From Microbacterium sp. MYb66 (GTDB lineage Bacteria; Actinomycetota; Actinomycetes; Actinomycetales; Microbacteriaceae), in the NCBI RefSeq assembly GCF_002979435.1, contig NZ_PCOV01000003.1, positions 124,001-188,000 of the forward strand: 64,000 bases of DNA. Direction: 5' to 3'. The notes beneath the pieces were generated by a model that was not told the DNA's origin, ran no database searches, and saw only the letters and a list, made by a program, of their open reading frames with translations. Position numbers and translations under genes: made by a program. Every line of letters begins with the position of its first letter. The first letter of the stretch is position 1. Positions 54,141 to 63,165 of the stretch are shown here, in pieces.

Positions 54141-55102
54141 TGAGCACGCAGGTCGCACTCGGCATCGATGTCGGTGGCACGAAGATCGCCGTCGGAGAAC
54201 TCTCTGCAGGCGGCGAGCATCGCGAACTCGCGGTGATCCCGACCGTGCAGCGCGACGGACACGCCAATCTCCTCGCCGTCACCGACGCCATCGCTCGCTT
54301 CGCGGGGCCGGGCGCGCGCATCGGGATCTCCCTCGCGACGACGATGGACGCGGACGGCCGGGTGCGTGACCCTCGCGGGTGGTTCGGGTGGACGGGCGTC
54401 GACCTCGCGCACGCGCTCGATGTGCCGAACGCTGTCGAGATCATGCCGGACGCCGCATGCGGAGCTGTCGCCGAGGCCCGGTGGGGTGCAGGCGAAGGAG
54501 CGCGACGCGTTCTCTATGTCACTCTCGGCACCGGGATCGCGCATTGCGTGGTCACGGACGGCGTACCGGATACGGGCTCCTACGGCGCCGGCATCCTGAG
54601 CGGCAGCACTCCCCCCTTCCGCAGTGGGTGGCGCACGCGACCGTCATGGCGGAGCGTCGAGGACATCGCCTCCGGCCCCGGTCTGGCCGCAGCATTCGCC
54701 GGATCGGTCGCCGCCGCCGACGCCCACGCTCTCGCCGATCGATTCCGCGGGGGTGAGTGGTGGGCTCGACGTGTGGTCGAGCACGCCTCCTGGCAAGTCG
54801 GCTCTCTCATCGCGGGGCTTGCGACCTCGACCGATCCGGATGTGATCGTGCTGGGCGGTGGCCTGGCCGCGGGATTCTCCGAGTATGTGGATCTCATCGA
54901 CGGTGTGCTCGAAGTCCTGCTCCACGACTGGCACACCTCGCTCGTTCCCGCCGTTCCGGCCCGATTCGGAGCGGAGTCGTGTTGGATCGGTGCCGCCGGT
55001 CTCGCGGCAGCAGATGCTCCGGCAACCCTTATCCCGACCAAGACCAGGGAAGACACGCCGGCCGGCGCCTCCCTCGCTCGAAAGGAGCACGTCGATGTCT
55101 GA
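54140..55102 (+). CDS. ROK-family sugar kinase without the usual cysteine zinc motif
   Basis: A 320-residue kinase-like protein. The ATP phosphate loop is LGIDVGGTKIAVGEL, and VLYVTLGTGIAHCVV with DAACGAVAEARWGAG supplies the catalytic region expected for ROK sugar kinases. The zinc-binding CxCGxxGCxE motif, normally about 20 residues further on, is missing; that segment reads GSTPPFRSGWRTRPSWRSVEDIASG. It starts in a TGATG overlap with the SIS gene. It probably phosphorylates the imported sugar moiety before the SIS enzymes act. Confidence 0.85.
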   Translation: MSTQVALGIDVGGTKIAVGELSAGGEHRELAVIPTVQRDGHANLLAVTDAIARFAGPGARIGISLATTMDADGRVRDPRGWFGWTGVDLAHALDVPNAVEIMPDAACGAVAEARWGAGEGARRVLYVTLGTGIAHCVVTDGVPDTGSYGAGILSGSTPPFRSGWRTRPSWRSVEDIASGPGLAAAFAGSVAAADAHALADRFRGGEWWARRVVEHASWQVGSLIAGLATSTDPDVIVLGGGLAAGFSEYVDLIDGVLEVLLHDWHTSLVPAVPARFGAESCWIGAAGLAAADAPATLIPTKTREDTPAGASLARKEHVDV

Positions 55103-55994
55103 CGACTCATCCACCGCGGAGCGTGTGATCCCGGTCCGGCACAGAGGCCGTTTCGTCGCTGGAACCGTCGCGATCATCCTCCTCGGCGGGCTGCTGTACT
55201 TCTTCGCGACCAACGAGCAGATCCGCTGGGACGCCGTCGGCAGGTATCTGTTCGGACCCACCGTCCTGCAGGGCGTCTGGGTCACGATCCAACTCACCGT
55301 CCTGTCGATGGTCATCGGTGTCGTCCTCGGTGTGGTCCTCGCCGTCATGCGGCAGTCCGCGAATGGGGTGCTTCGCTGGATCGCGGGACTCTACATCTGG
55401 TTCTTCCGGGGAACACCCGTGCTGGTGCAGATCGTCTTCTGGTTCAACATCGCCTTGTTCGTGCCGATGATCGGCGTCGGTGAGTTCCAGGTTTCGACGA
55501 ATCAGCTCGTGACCGGATTCGTCGCCGCGCTGCTGGCCCTGTCTCTGAACGAGGCGGCGTATATGGCCGAGATCATCCGCGCCGGCATCACCTCGATCGA
55601 TCGCGGGCAGGGTGAGGCGGCCGCGGCGCTGGGATACACGCCGCTGCAGACGATGACACGCATCATCCTCCCGCAGGCGCTGCGCGTGATCGTGCCGCCG
55701 ACGGGCAACGAGACGATCAACATGCTCAAGACGACATCGCTCGTCTCGGTCGTCGCCGCGCAAGACCTGCTGACCCGCGTGCAGGAGATCTCAGCCCGCA
55801 ACTACCTCGTGATAGAGCTGCTCATCGTCGCGAGCATCTGGTACATCGCGATGACGACCGTGGCCAGCGTCGGCCAGTACTACCTCGAGCGACGACTTTC
55901 GCGGGGCTATGCACGCACCCCGGACAAACTGACCTTCCGGAGTGTGCTCCGCGGCATGTTGCCGCTCCGTTCCACTGCAAGGAGCACCTCATGA
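55095..55994 (+). CDS. Polar amino acid ABC transporter permease (HisM/GlnP type)
   Basis: A 299-residue permease. A polar N-terminal segment is followed by a first membrane helix (~20-40), then the HisMQ-family core: [43 protein letters not shown], and the coupling loop [41 protein letters not shown] precedes the ATG, which overlaps the kinase gene by eight bases. The family carries polar amino acids, opines and related conjugates. Confidence 0.92.
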   Translation: MSDDSSTAERVIPVRHRGRFVAGTVAIILLGGLLYFFATNEQIRWDAVGRYLFGPTVLQGVWVTIQLTVLSMVIGVVLGVVLAVMRQSANGVLRWIAGLYIWFFRGTPVLVQIVFWFNIALFVPMIGVGEFQVSTNQLVTGFVAALLALSLNEAAYMAEIIRAGITSIDRGQGEAAAALGYTPLQTMTRIILPQALRVIVPPTGNETINMLKTTSLVSVVAAQDLLTRVQEISARNYLVIELLIVASIWYIAMTTVASVGQYYLERRLSRGYARTPDKLTFRSVLRGMLPLRSTARSTS

Positions 55995-56761
55995 CCGTCG
56001 ATGCCGTCATCGCCCGCAACGTCCGCAAGTCGTACGGTCCGACCGAGGTGCTGAAGGGCGTCGAGCTGATCGCTCGTCGCGGGGAGGTCACCTGCATCAT
56101 CGGACCCTCGGGCAGCGGGAAATCCACCTTCCTGCGCTGCATCAATCATCTTGAGCGCATCGACGGCGGGACGCTGCAGGTCGGAGACGATCTCGTCGGG
56201 TACGAGCGTCGCGGCGGTGCACTGCACGAGTTGCGCGAGCGGCAGATCGCCGCGCGGCGGGCGAAGATCGGGATGGTCTTCCAGAGCTTCAACCTGTTCC
56301 CGCACATGACTGCGCTGCGCAACGTGATGGATGCGCCGGTGCGGGTGCTCGGCCTCTCGAAGATCGAGGCGGGCGAGCGCGCTCGGGCGCTGTTGAAGCG
56401 CGTGGGTCTGGCCGGAAAGGAGTCCAGTTACCCGCAACAGCTCTCCGGCGGGCAGCAGCAGCGGGTCGCCATCGCTCGCGCCCTCGCGATGCAGCCGGAG
56501 CTCATGCTCTTCGACGAGCCCACCTCGGCGCTCGATCCTGAACTGGTCGGCGAAGTTCTCGAGGTCATGAAGGACCTCGCCGCGTCGGGCATGACGATGA
56601 TCGTCGTCACCCATGAGATGGGGTTCGCGAGGAATGTCGCCGACCAGGTCGTCTTCATGGCAGACGGGGTCGTGCACGAACACGGAGCCCCCGACGAGTT
56701 CTTCTCGTCCCCGCGCACCGAACGCGCCAGGGACTTCCTGGGACGCACCGCCACCCACTGA
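55991..56761 (+). CDS. Polar amino acid ABC transporter ATP-binding protein (GlnQ/HisP type)
   Basis: A 256-residue ATPase. Walker A is GPSGSGKST, the Q-loop is [14 protein letters not shown], the signature is [15 protein letters not shown], Walker B is [13 protein letters not shown] and the H-loop is VVTHEMGFA. The [15 protein letters not shown] segment is typical of GlnQ/HisP ATPases rather than sugar ones. It overlaps the permease gene (ATGA). Confidence 0.94.
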   Translation: MTVDAVIARNVRKSYGPTEVLKGVELIARRGEVTCIIGPSGSGKSTFLRCINHLERIDGGTLQVGDDLVGYERRGGALHELRERQIAARRAKIGMVFQSFNLFPHMTALRNVMDAPVRVLGLSKIEAGERARALLKRVGLAGKESSYPQQLSGGQQQRVAIARALAMQPELMLFDEPTSALDPELVGEVLEVMKDLAASGMTMIVVTHEMGFARNVADQVVFMADGVVHEHGAPDEFFSSPRTERARDFLGRTATH

Positions 56762-56822
56762 GACTGCATCACCGCACCACCCCACCACTGGCAACCCCAT
56801 GCACCACCGAGAGGAACCCGCA

Positions 56823-57770
56823 ATGCGCACTCGAAACCTCCTGCCCGTCGGCGCCGTCGTCATGGCGCTCGTCCTCGCCGGCTGCACTTCCGAGCCGGAT
56901 GCCGGCGACACGAGCCCTCCGACCGCGGACGGATGTGCCGGAACCGGCATCGACGCGAAGGCCTCGGCCGACCTTGCGGCACTGCTGCCGACGTCGGTCG
57001 CCGAGTCCGGCGTGGTCCAGGTCGGTACCGATCCGACGCTGCCACCGTATGAGTTCACGGACGAGAACGACGAACTCGCGGGTCTCGACATCGAACTCGG
57101 TCAGCTCATCGGCTGCAAACTCGGCGTCGAGGTCGAGTACTCGGCGATCGACTTCGCCGGGCTTCTCACGGCCGTGCAGGCCGGCCGCTACGATTTCGCG
57201 ATCGCGGGCATCAGTGACACCCCGGAAAGATCGGAGGTGATGGATCTCGTCGACTACCAGACCGAGGGTACGGCCATCATCGTCCCGAAGGGCAACCCCG
57301 GCGGCATCAAGACCATCGATGACCTCTGCGGCCTGAACGTCGCGGCGGTGCAAGGATCCGTGCCGCTCGAGCTGCTCACGCGCAAGAACGAGAAGTGCGC
57401 CGAGCCCATCACCCTGCTGCCGCTGCCCTCGTCGAGCGAAGGGTTCCTCGCTGTGCGTTCGGGCCGCGCCGACGCGAGCATGGAGACGCTCGGATCGGCC
57501 ATCTACTACCAGCAGTCCGAGGAACACGGCGGCGACCTCGAAGCGCTCACCACCGAGTTGTATGCGCAGGGCTATCAGGCCATCGCCTTCCCGAAGGACG
57601 ACGAATCGGCGAAGCTGCGTGACGCGGTGCACGCAGCGCTGACTGCACTGGTCGAGGAGGGCGCTTACGCGGAGCTCTACGAGAAGTGGGGCCTGGAGGC
57701 GAACAAGGTCGAGACCATCACGGTGAACGACAGCCTCCGCTTCGCCGACAAGTACTACAACGTCGACTAG
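56823..57770 (+). CDS. Polar amino acid ABC transporter substrate-binding lipoprotein
   Basis: A 315-residue lipoprotein with lipobox LVLAGCTSE (cysteine near residue 22). The mature part is a family 3 (SBP_bac_3) binding protein: VGTDPTLPPYEFTDENDELAGLDIELGQLIG, AGRYDFAIAGISDTPERSEVMDLVDY and a QGYQAIAFPKDDESAKLRDAVHAAL end. GAGAGGAA precedes the ATG. Of the residues usually gripping amino acids, the R in TPER is visible. The bound ligand is probably an amino-acid conjugate given the neighbouring SIS and kinase genes. Confidence 0.92.
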   Translation: MRTRNLLPVGAVVMALVLAGCTSEPDAGDTSPPTADGCAGTGIDAKASADLAALLPTSVAESGVVQVGTDPTLPPYEFTDENDELAGLDIELGQLIGCKLGVEVEYSAIDFAGLLTAVQAGRYDFAIAGISDTPERSEVMDLVDYQTEGTAIIVPKGNPGGIKTIDDLCGLNVAAVQGSVPLELLTRKNEKCAEPITLLPLPSSSEGFLAVRSGRADASMETLGSAIYYQQSEEHGGDLEALTTELYAQGYQAIAFPKDDESAKLRDAVHAALTALVEEGAYAELYEKWGLEANKVETITVNDSLRFADKYYNVD

Positions 57771-57778
57771 GACGAGTG

Positions 57779-58819
57779 ATGATGGATCTTCAGGCCGAAC
57801 AGCAATTCGACCAAGCTCCGGGGCGGCCCTTCGGCGAGGCAGTGCTCCGACAGCCCGCAGTACTGTCGGAAGCCCTGCCGACGATCCGCGAGATCGTTCG
57901 CGGGCCCGACTTCGCCGTGCCCCGCGACGCGACGGTCGCTTTCGTGGGGATCGGGGCGAGTCATGCGGCGGGTCAGAGCGCGGCCTGGGATCTTCTCCGC
58001 CGGGGGCGGCTCGCGCATCGATACACCGGTGCCGAGCTGCCCCCGGACGGGACTCGGGTCGCGGACGTCTACATCGGGATCTCGCAGAGCGGCCGTTCGC
58101 CGGAACCGCTGCGGGCCCTTCAGCGGGTCGAAGGAGTCCGGCGGATCGCAGTGACCAACGAGGCGTCTTCGCCTCTCGCTGCTGCGGCGGAGGCGAGTCT
58201 CGACCTCGGGGGGCTCCCCGACAGCGGCGTATCGACGATCGCCTACAGCGCGACCGCTGCGGCGTTGGCGATGCTCGTCGAACGGTGGACGACGGGTGAG
58301 CCGGGCACCCGATGGGATCGGGTCGGAGCCGACCTCGAGCGACTCCTCGATGAACATGACCACCTTCTCGATTCCTGGGCATCGCGATTCAGCGGGTGCG
58401 CCTCCATCGACGTGGTCGGAGGCGGACCCTGGCAGGGGGCGGCGGAGGCGATCGCCCTCGTGCTGCGTGAGGCGCTGCACATTCCCGCCGCCGCTTTCGA
58501 GACGCGCACATACCTGCACGGGCAGATGGACAGCGTGTCGGAGGACTCGGCCCAGATCCTGCTCGGCGGCGCCCGCGAGCATGTCCTCCACGGGCAGCTG
58601 GAGGTGAAATCTCGCGCGACGCTGGTGGTCGGGACGGCGGCTTCGGCGGTGCGCGAGCGCACGACCGGGAGCATCGAAGTCGACAGTGGTCATCTCGCAG
58701 CGGATGCGATCATCGGCACTGCTCTCCTGCATGAACTCTCACGACGCTGGGGTGTATGCATCGGAGTCGACCCCGATGAGCCAGTATTCGCTCGTCTCGA
58801 CACGAAGGTCGGTCACTGA
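57779..58819 (+). CDS. Second SIS-domain sugar isomerase/deglycase-like protein
   Basis: A 346-residue double-SIS protein. The first SIS loop is FVGIGASHAAGQSAAWDLL, the second is IGISQSGRSPEPLRAL, and the C-terminal half has VVGGGPWQGAAEAIALVLREALHIP and TYLHGQMDSVSEDS. The HGP motif of GlmS/FrlB-type proteins is HGQ here, unlike the first SIS protein of the operon. Three tandem candidate starts exist (GTG 57776, ATG 57779, ATG 57782). Two dissimilar SIS proteins in one operon may act on two regioisomers or two successive intermediates. Confidence 0.84.
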   Translation: MMDLQAEQQFDQAPGRPFGEAVLRQPAVLSEALPTIREIVRGPDFAVPRDATVAFVGIGASHAAGQSAAWDLLRRGRLAHRYTGAELPPDGTRVADVYIGISQSGRSPEPLRALQRVEGVRRIAVTNEASSPLAAAAEASLDLGGLPDSGVSTIAYSATAAALAMLVERWTTGEPGTRWDRVGADLERLLDEHDHLLDSWASRFSGCASIDVVGGGPWQGAAEAIALVLREALHIPAAAFETRTYLHGQMDSVSEDSAQILLGGAREHVLHGQLEVKSRATLVVGTAASAVRERTTGSIEVDSGHLAADAIIGTALLHELSRRWGVCIGVDPDEPVFARLDTKVGH

Positions 58820-58877
58820 CTTCGTCTTCGCGCCGGAGAACCGCTGGCTCCGCGAGAGCACAGCAACTGAGATCCCG

Positions 58878-58892
58878 GCTCACGGCGTGAGC
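58878..58892. terminator. Small hairpin between convergent genes
   Basis: GCTCAC-GGC-GTGAGC, a six-pair stem with a three-base loop, lies between the SIS gene stop (58819) and the convergent HNH gene stop (58915). It has no T-tract, so it is a weak terminator candidate. The 95-base gap shows nothing else. Confidence 0.35.
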
Positions 58893-58914
58893 GTGTCGGC
58901 CGCCGACGGCGCCG

Positions 58915-59289
58915 TCAGCCTGCCGGCCGCAGGTCCCGCAGGATCGTCGCGTGGCGGACGAGGAACGTGCGCTCGTCGAGCTTCTTGCGGCGGAGCCAGC
59001 CGGTGACCTCGTCGTTGTGCTTGCTGGCGTTGCAGGAGGTGCAGGCAGGGACGACGTTCTCGAGCGTGTAGCGGCCGCCGCGCGAGATGGGCTGGATGCA
59101 GTCGCGCTGCAGGGCGGCCCCGTCACCGCCGCAGTAGGCGCATCCGCCCCACGCGTCCATGAGGTCGTGCCACTGCGCATCGGTGAGGTCGTTGTCGACC
59201 TTGGCGAGGCGGTTCGTCCGTCGCTTCGCATAGCGCGCACGGGTCGCCGGCGACGCGGTGGCGGAGGAGACCTTGCGGCGGCGGCGCAT
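58915..59289 (-). CDS. HNH endonuclease domain protein
   Basis: A 124-residue basic protein. The zinc-finger HNH/McrA-like fold is visible from CAYCGGDGAALQRDCIQPISRGGRYTLENVVPACTSCNASKHNDE: the two CxxC pairs bind structural zinc and the D/H/N positions form the nuclease site. The first catalytic histidine of HNH is replaced in context by DCIQPISRGG, so the match is close to the family in actinobacteria but the catalytic competence is not certain. No mobile element or restriction gene is adjacent. Confidence 0.78.
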   Translation of the reverse strand: MRRRRKVSSATASPATRARYAKRRTNRLAKVDNDLTDAQWHDLMDAWGGCAYCGGDGAALQRDCIQPISRGGRYTLENVVPACTSCNASKHNDEVTGWLRRKKLDERTFLVRHATILRDLRPAG

Positions 59290-59318
59290 GCGCTGATGCT
59301 ACCGCGCGGACAAGGACC

Positions 59319-59750
59319 TCAACGCCCGGAGCCGCCGAGCTGCGAGAAGTAGCGGTCCGCTTCCGCGCGCTGTTCCGCGAGAGATGTCACCGTCCCCGGG
59401 TCCACCGGGCTGAATGTGAAGACGACCTCCTGCACGCTCACCCCGCCGAACCGGTACGCACTCAGACCGCCGCCCTGATCACGTGCCATGCCACTGGGCC
59501 AGACGTCGGCCTGGGCACCCGCGACCCCCAGTCGCCAACCCCGGGGCTCGAGCTCCTCCCGCACCAGGCACAACGCCTCGAAGGCGTCATTCGCCCGCCG
59601 CTCGACAGCACCGAGATCGGGGGAGTTCACGACGACCACCCATTGCCAGTCGTCGGTCTGCCACCAGCTGATCCTCACCTCGTGGATGAGACCGCCGTGA
59701 CTCGCCGAGACCTTCTGAGGACTCTGCGGCCTCGCCGGCGCGTCGGACAT
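59319..59750 (-). CDS. Conserved protein of unknown function
   Basis: A 143-residue soluble protein with no signal peptide. Its most distinctive parts are HEVRISWWQTDDWQWVVVVNSPDLGAVERRANDAFEALCLVREELEPRGWRLGVAG and SAYRFGGVSVQEVVFTF. I do not recognise the family. The start at 59750 overlaps the stop of the M24 peptidase gene by one base, so the pair is cotranscribed and translation is coupled. The upstream open frame is an arginine-rich artefact. Confidence 0.65.
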   Translation of the reverse strand: MSDAPARPQSPQKVSASHGGLIHEVRISWWQTDDWQWVVVVNSPDLGAVERRANDAFEALCLVREELEPRGWRLGVAGAQADVWPSGMARDQGGGLSAYRFGGVSVQEVVFTFSPVDPGTVTSLAEQRAEADRYFSQLGGSGR

Positions 59751-60886
59751 CAGGCACCCCCTACGCCAGCACCGACGGCCACCAGCTCGTGCGGGGCGAC
59801 GTTCAACCGCTCCCCGCCGTCGGCCGTGACGACCACGATGTCCTCGATGCGCGCACCCCATGCGCCGGCGAAGTAGATGCCGGGCTCGATGCTGAACGCC
59901 ATGCCCTCACGCAGCACGAGGTCGTTGCCGGGCGCGATGTAGGGCTCCTCGTGCACCGAGACGCCGATGCCGTGTCCCGTGCGGTGCAGGAACGCCTCAC
60001 CCAGACCTGCCTCGGCGAGCACGGTGCGAGCCGCAGCATCCACCTCGGACGCCGTCGCGCCGGGACGAACGGCATCCACCGCCGCCTGCTGCGCACGCAC
60101 GAGAACCGCGATGCGCTCAGCCGCAGCGGGGTCGGGCGTGCCGACGACATAGGTCCTGGTGCTGTCGGAGTTGTACCCGCTCGGCACGGCGCCCCCGATG
60201 TCGACCACGACGATGTCGCCCTCGTGGATCACCCGGTCCGAGACCTCGTGGTGCGGGTCGGCACCGTTCGGGCCGGATCCGACGATCACGAACTCGACCG
60301 TGCGGTGGCCTTCGGCGACGATGGCCTCGGCGATGTCGGCCGCGACCTCGCGCTCGGTGCGTCCGGCCCGAAGCCACTCCGGCACGCGGCGGTGCACCGC
60401 GTCGATCGCGTCGCCGGCTCTGCGCAGCTCGGTGATCTCCTCGGCATCCTTGATCATGCGGCCTTCGCGGAGCACGGGGGTCGCGAGTTCGAGGTGCACG
60501 CCGAGCCGATCGCCGATCGGGATGACGTGCAGCGCGGGCAGGGCATCGGAGACACCGACCCGGGACACGGTGCCCACGGCATCGGTGACCAGAGCGTACG
60601 GGTCTTCCCCGTCGACCCAGTCGGCGACCGTGAGCCCGAGCTCGCCGACCGCGGTGGTGCGCACCTTCGCGAGCTCCATCCGCGGGACGACGACCGTGGC
60701 TGCGACGGAGGGACCGATCACCAGAGCGGTGAGCCGTTCGATCGTGTCGCCCTCGACGCCCACCAGATACTGCAGGTCGGGACCGGGGCCGACGATGATC
60801 GCATCGAGCCCCGCCTCAGCGGCGAGGGCTGCGGCGCGGGCGAGACGGGCGGCGTACACGGAAGCGGGGAAGGGCAGTGTGCTCAC
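59750..60886 (-). CDS. M24 family metallopeptidase (Xaa-Pro aminopeptidase-like)
   Basis: A 378-residue two-domain creatinase/prolidase-fold protein. Residues ~1-150 form the creatinase N-terminal domain. The pita-bread domain follows, with metal ligands in VVVDIGGAVPSGYNSDSTRTYV (two aspartates), HRTGHGIGVSVHEEP (histidine), FSIEPGIYF (glutamate) and ARIEDIVVVT (glutamate). It likely cleaves N-terminal residues before proline. GTG 60886 is chosen to match the family N-terminus; the extra residues from 60958 are unsupported. Confidence 0.9.
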   Translation of the reverse strand: MSTLPFPASVYAARLARAAALAAEAGLDAIIVGPGPDLQYLVGVEGDTIERLTALVIGPSVAATVVVPRMELAKVRTTAVGELGLTVADWVDGEDPYALVTDAVGTVSRVGVSDALPALHVIPIGDRLGVHLELATPVLREGRMIKDAEEITELRRAGDAIDAVHRRVPEWLRAGRTEREVAADIAEAIVAEGHRTVEFVIVGSGPNGADPHHEVSDRVIHEGDIVVVDIGGAVPSGYNSDSTRTYVVGTPDPAAAERIAVLVRAQQAAVDAVRPGATASEVDAAARTVLAEAGLGEAFLHRTGHGIGVSVHEEPYIAPGNDLVLREGMAFSIEPGIYFAGAWGARIEDIVVVTADGGERLNVAPHELVAVGAGVGGA

Positions 60887-60972
60887 GGGCTCCACGCTAC
60901 TCGGGAGCCGTTCGCGCGGCACCCCGATCGTGCGGGTGCGCGGCCCGTCGCCGCGCACCCTTCCGGCGGGTG

Positions 60973-61419
60973 TCAGCTGATCGCGACGCGGATGCGCACG
61001 GCGAGGAACTCCAGGTCGGCCTTGGTGAGATCGGTGACCGCGTACGCGGTCGGCCAGACGGTGCCGTCGTCGAGGTTGGAGATGGGCTCGAAGCCGAACG
61101 TGCCGTAGCGCACCTTGAACTTGCTGGCGGGTTGGAAGAAGCAGAGCACCTTCCCGTCGCGTCCCCAGGCCGGCATCCCGTAGTAGGTGCGGGGCACGAG
61201 CTCAGGCGCGACCTCGGAGACGAGGGCGTGCAGCTTGTTCGAGAGGGCCTGGTCTTCGGGCGTCAGCTTCTCGATCGCCTCCTTGATGTCGGCCTCCCCC
61301 GCGGCGCGCAGTTCTTCGGGCGACTTCTTGGCCCGGGAACGTCGGGTACGGGCTTCCTTCGCGGCGGCCTGCATGGCCTCGCGTTCCTCGGCGCTGAAGT
61401 TCTTCTCTTTCTCGGCCAT
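60973..61419 (-). CDS. DUF1801 domain protein (YdhG-like)
   Basis: A 148-residue protein. A basic, lysine/arginine-rich N-terminal tail (~1-40) precedes a DUF1801 domain with LHALVSEVAPELVPRTYYGMPAWGRDGKVLCFFQP, the hallmark of this small alpha/beta family. Members include iron-binding chaperone-like proteins, but the reaction is not established. It lies upstream of, and divergent from, the amidohydrolase gene. Confidence 0.85.
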   Translation of the reverse strand: MAEKEKNFSAEEREAMQAAAKEARTRRSRAKKSPEELRAAGEADIKEAIEKLTPEDQALSNKLHALVSEVAPELVPRTYYGMPAWGRDGKVLCFFQPASKFKVRYGTFGFEPISNLDDGTVWPTAYAVTDLTKADLEFLAVRIRVAIS

Positions 61420-61525
61420 GATCGGTCCTCTCGAAGTGCTGCCGGTGTGGGAATCACACTACGGAGGTCGACGGTCCGTGTGCTTCTTGATTCGTGATCG
61501 ATCGCCTGCCTGCCAGACTGGCGCC

Positions 61526-63121
61526 ATGACGACAGTCTTCACCGGCCGCATCCGTCCGCTCTCCCCGAGCGCCGACGCTCACGCGGAGGCGATGGCCGTC
61601 GACGGAGGCAGGATCGTGGCCGTCGGAGCGGCGGACGAGATCCGCCTCCGCTTCCCGGATGCCGAGACCACAGCCCTCGACGGCTTGGTCATGCCCGGAC
61701 TGATCGAGCCGCACGGACATCCGGGATTCTCCGCGATCCTGCTGTCCGACCTCGTCGTCGATCTCCGCCCCGTCGTGATCCCCGACGCGGAAGGAGTCCT
61801 CGCGGCTCTCCGCACGGCGGTGGCGGATGCCGGTGGCGAAGCGGTCTTCGCGAACGGGTGGGATGCTCTGCTGCAGCGCGGACTGCCCGACCCCGACATC
61901 CGCTTCCTCGACGAGCTCGCAGGCAGCGTGCCCCTCGTCGTCATCCACAACTCCGGCCACTCCGTGTACTTCAACACGGCGGCCGCGCTCGCCGCGGGCC
62001 TCGATCGGAACACTCCCGACCCGGTCGGCGCCTCCTTCGGCCGCGATGCCGTGGGGGAGCTGACCGGCGTCGCGCTCGAGGCCGCCGCGGTCGAGCAGGT
62101 CGTGGCGCCGATGCTCGCCAAGGCGCAGCAGCATCTCCCCCGGATCCTTCCCGCGCATCTGCGCGACCTGGCATCCCGCGGCATCACCACGGTGTCGGAC
62201 CTGTCGTGGAACCCCGACCTCAACCCGCTCATCGATGCCCTCCGCACGCAGGGCGCGATGCCCGTGCGGCTGCGGTGGTACGAGATGTCCCGCCCGGGCG
62301 GAGTCGCGGCCCCGCGCGGCGGCGACGATCCCGTGTTCCGGCAGACGGGGGTGAAGACCTGGTCGGACGGTTCGCCATGGGTGGGCAACATCGCGACCTC
62401 CTTCCCCTACCTCGACACCCCGGCGACCCGTTCCCTCGGGCTCGAACCGCATCACATCGGGCACGCGAACTACACGGCCGAACAGCTGCGCACGATCGCC
62501 GAGCCCTATGCCGCCGCGGGGTGGCAGCTCGCCTGTCATGTGCACGGCGACCGCGCGATCGACGCGACGCTCGACGTCTACGCGCAGATCGTCGCCCAGC
62601 ACGAGCTCACCGACCACCGGTTCCGCCTCGAGCATTGCGGGGCCATGACGCCCGTGCAGTTCGAACGCGCGGCCTCCCTCGGCGTCACCGTCAGCCTGTT
62701 CGTCGACCACATCACCTACTGGGGCGAGGTGCTCGTCGACGACCTCTTCGGTCCTGAGCACGGCGGAGCGTGGGCGGATGCCGGAGCCGCGTTCGCCGCC
62801 GGCCACCGGGCCACGTTCCACAACGACGGCTGGGTCACTCCGAACGAGCCGTTCCGCAACATGGCCGTCGCCGAGACCCGCACCACGCGCAACGGATACC
62901 GGATGCCGGGCGGCACTCCGGTCACCCGCGAGCAGGCACTTCACGCGCACACCGCGAACGCGGCCTGGCAGCTGTTCAGCGAGCATGAGGTGGGAGCCCT
63001 CTCCCCCGGCCTCCTCGCAGACTTCATCGTCGTCGACCGCGATCCCGTCACCGTCTCGGCCGAGGATCTCGCGACGACGCAGGTGACGGCGACCTACGTG
63101 GGTGGCAACCGGGTCGTCTGA
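61526..63121 (+). CDS. YtcJ-like amidohydrolase
   Basis: A 531-residue metal-dependent hydrolase of the amidohydrolase superfamily (YtcJ/N-substituted formamide deformylase-like subgroup). It has the HxH metal motif GLIEPHGHPG, a lysine-bearing segment in GVKTWSDGSPWVGN, CHVHGDRAIDATLDVYAQI and LEHCGAMT as further metal ligands, and the terminal NDGWVTPNEPF with LADFIVVDRDPVTV. The start at 61526 is the first sensible ATG; the upstream frame is arginine-rich. The substrate is unknown. Confidence 0.9.
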   Translation: MTTVFTGRIRPLSPSADAHAEAMAVDGGRIVAVGAADEIRLRFPDAETTALDGLVMPGLIEPHGHPGFSAILLSDLVVDLRPVVIPDAEGVLAALRTAVADAGGEAVFANGWDALLQRGLPDPDIRFLDELAGSVPLVVIHNSGHSVYFNTAAALAAGLDRNTPDPVGASFGRDAVGELTGVALEAAAVEQVVAPMLAKAQQHLPRILPAHLRDLASRGITTVSDLSWNPDLNPLIDALRTQGAMPVRLRWYEMSRPGGVAAPRGGDDPVFRQTGVKTWSDGSPWVGNIATSFPYLDTPATRSLGLEPHHIGHANYTAEQLRTIAEPYAAAGWQLACHVHGDRAIDATLDVYAQIVAQHELTDHRFRLEHCGAMTPVQFERAASLGVTVSLFVDHITYWGEVLVDDLFGPEHGGAWADAGAAFAAGHRATFHNDGWVTPNEPFRNMAVAETRTTRNGYRMPGGTPVTREQALHAHTANAAWQLFSEHEVGALSPGLLADFIVVDRDPVTVSAEDLATTQVTATYVGGNRVV

Positions 63122-63165
63122 CACGCGGTCATCGGCGGCCTCCGCCGACGGATAGTGTGTGAGCC

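Noticed and set aside
58915..59289. HNH protein considered as a mobile or prophage gene
   Set aside because: No integrase, phage structural gene, intron or restriction partner is adjacent; stand-alone HNH genes are common in actinobacteria.
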